Source: Clostridium sp. UBA1056
GTDB taxonomy: Bacteria > Bacillota > Clostridia > Clostridiales > Clostridiaceae
Assembly (NCBI GenBank): GCA_002316385.1
Contig: DCDL01000054.1
Coordinates: 27,039 to 34,159 of the forward strand
Length of the DNA: 7,121 nt
Reading direction: 5' to 3'
A model generated the notes under the pieces. The model made no database searches and was not told where the DNA came from. It was given only the letters and a program-made list of their open reading frames with translations. Position numbers and translations under genes: made by a program. Positions 6,007 through 7,121 of this stretch are shown here, in pieces (the first letter of the stretch is position 1; every line of letters begins with the position of its first letter).

Positions 6007-6019
6007 GGATTAAGGTTTA
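5988..6019. repeat. Perfect 9-bp inverted repeat upstream of the ccpA-like gene
   Basis: TAAACCTTA (5988-5996) and TAAGGTTTA (6011-6019) are exact reverse complements separated by 14 bases. The dyad flanks the candidate -10 box at 6001-6006, so it could be an operator. In RNA it would compete with the 5948-5993 hairpin for the shared segment 5988-5993. Confidence 0.6.
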
Positions 6020-6064
6020 ACTAAATAAGGTATAGTTGTATTAAAAAATATACAGAATAATAAG

Positions 6065-6073
6065 AGAGGTGAT
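6065..6073 (+). promoter_or_regulatory. Ribosome binding site supporting a GTG start
   Basis: AGAGGTGAT (6065-6073), with its AGGTG core at 6067-6071, lies 7 bases before the GTG at 6079. No in-frame ATG occurs near the required N-terminus of the LacI helix-turn-helix, so GTG is the start. Confidence 0.75.
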
Positions 6074-6078
6074 ATATA

Positions 6079-7074
6079 GTGGCAGCGTCAATTAAAGATG
6101 TAGCAAAAGAAGCAAATGTTTCTATTGCCACAGTTTCAAGAGTATTAAATGATATAGATGTAGTTAATCAAGAGACAAAACAAAGGGTTTTGGATGCAAT
6201 AGAGAAATTAGACTATAGACCAAATATTTTAGCAAGAAGCTTAAAAACACAGAAATCAAGTACGATTGGTATAATAATACCAGATATATCAAATTCCCTT
6301 TTTCCGGAAATTGTAAGAGGTGCAGAAGACTTAGCAAGTATTTATAATTACAATATTATGCTATGTAATACTGACCTAGATAAAAGTAGGGAAAAGGAAA
6401 GCTTTAATATATTAAGAGAAAAGATGGTAGACGGTATAATATATATGGGTGACCGTCTGGATAAAGAGATAAAAGAAGCTATAAAGTCTGTTGGAACTCC
6501 AGTAGTATCAATAGGTGCTATGGATGAAGAAGGAGATGTTCCTAGTATAGGAATAGATAGCTATACTGCCGCTTATGATGCTGTAAATTATTTATTCTCA
6601 AAAAATAATAAAAACATAGCATATATAGGGTATAACAAAGAAAATGCAACTGAATATAAAAAAATATATCATGGATATAAAGATGCTATGGAGGAAGAGA
6701 ACTGCTTCAATGAGAAATTAGTTTATCTTGGAAGTCTAAAGTATGAAGATGGATTTGAAGGAATTAATCATATAATAAAAGACAATAAGATTGATGCAGT
6801 TTTATGTGGAAGTGATCAATCAGCTCTTGGAGTTATAAATGCTTTGAGAGAAAAAGGAATTAAGGTACCAGAAGATATAAATGTTATAGGATTTGATAAT
6901 ATAGCACTATCAGCAATATTTTATCCTAAGCTTACTACAGTATCTCGTCCTTTGTATGATATGGGTTCTGTAGGAATGAGACTTCTTATAAAGCTTGTAA
7001 ATAAAATACCAATAGAAGAGAGCTATTACAGATTACCATATGATATAGTTGAAAGAGATTCTTGTAAAAAATAA
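6079..7074 (+). CDS. ccpA: LacI/GalR-family regulator, probable catabolite control protein CcpA
   Basis: A 331-aa cytosolic DNA-binding regulator. Residues 5-24 form the LacI helix-turn-helix (IKDVAKEANVSIATVSRVLN), followed by the YRPN motif (46-49) and the hinge helix with LARSL (51-55), whose Leu55 would intercalate in the minor groove. From about 61 to the end is a periplasmic-binding-protein-like core, including GIIIPDISNSLFPEIVRGAEDL. Both the core and the C-terminal YDMGSVGMRLLIKL segment (from 293) resemble Bacillus CcpA closely, and the length (B. subtilis about 334 aa) agrees. Asp294 and Arg301 correspond by resemblance to the CcpA region that contacts the Ser-phosphorylated HPr corepressor. 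If CcpA, it binds cre sites to repress or activate carbon-metabolism genes when sugars are abundant. The start is GTG. The gene lies 165 bp after ileS on the same strand, with dyads between them that could regulate it. A different LacI-family sugar regulator is the alternative, less likely because no sugar-use genes adjoin it. Confidence 0.85.
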   Translation: MAASIKDVAKEANVSIATVSRVLNDIDVVNQETKQRVLDAIEKLDYRPNILARSLKTQKSSTIGIIIPDISNSLFPEIVRGAEDLASIYNYNIMLCNTDLDKSREKESFNILREKMVDGIIYMGDRLDKEIKEAIKSVGTPVVSIGAMDEEGDVPSIGIDSYTAAYDAVNYLFSKNNKNIAYIGYNKENATEYKKIYHGYKDAMEEENCFNEKLVYLGSLKYEDGFEGINHIIKDNKIDAVLCGSDQSALGVINALREKGIKVPEDINVIGFDNIALSAIFYPKLTTVSRPLYDMGSVGMRLLIKLVNKIPIEESYYRLPYDIVERDSCKK

Positions 7075-7121
7075 AGAAATTTAGATACAAAATAATTTTA
7101 TAAATAATAAAAAGTGGATTT
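7075..7121. other. AT-rich downstream flank, nothing recognised
   Basis: The 47 bases after the ccpA-like stop codon contain no clear hairpin with a T-run. The terminator or the next gene of this transcript lies beyond the right edge. Confidence 0.5.

Overview
The window is low-GC, with AGA, ATA and TTA-rich codon use, AGGAGG-type ribosome binding sites and near-consensus housekeeping (sigma-A) promoters. The protein set points to an anaerobic Firmicute, most likely Clostridium in the narrow sense. This placement is inferred from protein resemblance and gene order. It was not tested by a search.

Layout. (1) Bases 2-655, minus strand: the 5' part of a gene for a secreted protein with bacterial SH3 (SH3b) repeats. 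Its C-terminal part lies beyond the left edge. (2) Bases 656-915: a divergent intergenic region with one clear promoter on each strand. (3) Bases 916-1476, plus strand: an ECF-transporter S component of the folate (FolT) family. (4) Bases 1497-2129, minus strand: a small metallo-beta-lactamase-fold hydrolase, convergent with folT. A hairpin overlapping its stop codon lies between the two genes. (5) Bases 2144-2811: a long intergenic region with a strong promoter, a T-box riboswitch and its intrinsic terminator, then an untranslated stretch of about 170 bases. (6) Bases 2812-5913, plus strand: isoleucyl-tRNA synthetase of the long, type-2-like form. (7) Bases 5914-6078: a spacer with nested inverted repeats. 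(8) Bases 6079-7074, plus strand: a LacI/GalR regulator that closely resembles CcpA, the carbon catabolite control protein.

How the parts work together. The T-box couples ileS transcription to the charging of its cognate tRNA. The ccpA-like gene lies downstream in the same direction with no strong terminator before it, so some read-through from the T-box-controlled transcript is possible, although a weak promoter of its own can be proposed. The folate S component, the hydrolase and the SH3b protein appear to be independent single-gene units. From memory, C. acetobutylicum also has ileS beside ccpA, so this pairing looks ancestral.

I found no mobile element, CRISPR array, tRNA or rRNA gene, and no convincing new defence or biosynthetic system. 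The points most worth a second look are the ambiguous specifier triplet and unusual bulge of the T-box, the mutually exclusive dyads upstream of ccpA, and the near-identical DNA repeats in the SH3b gene.
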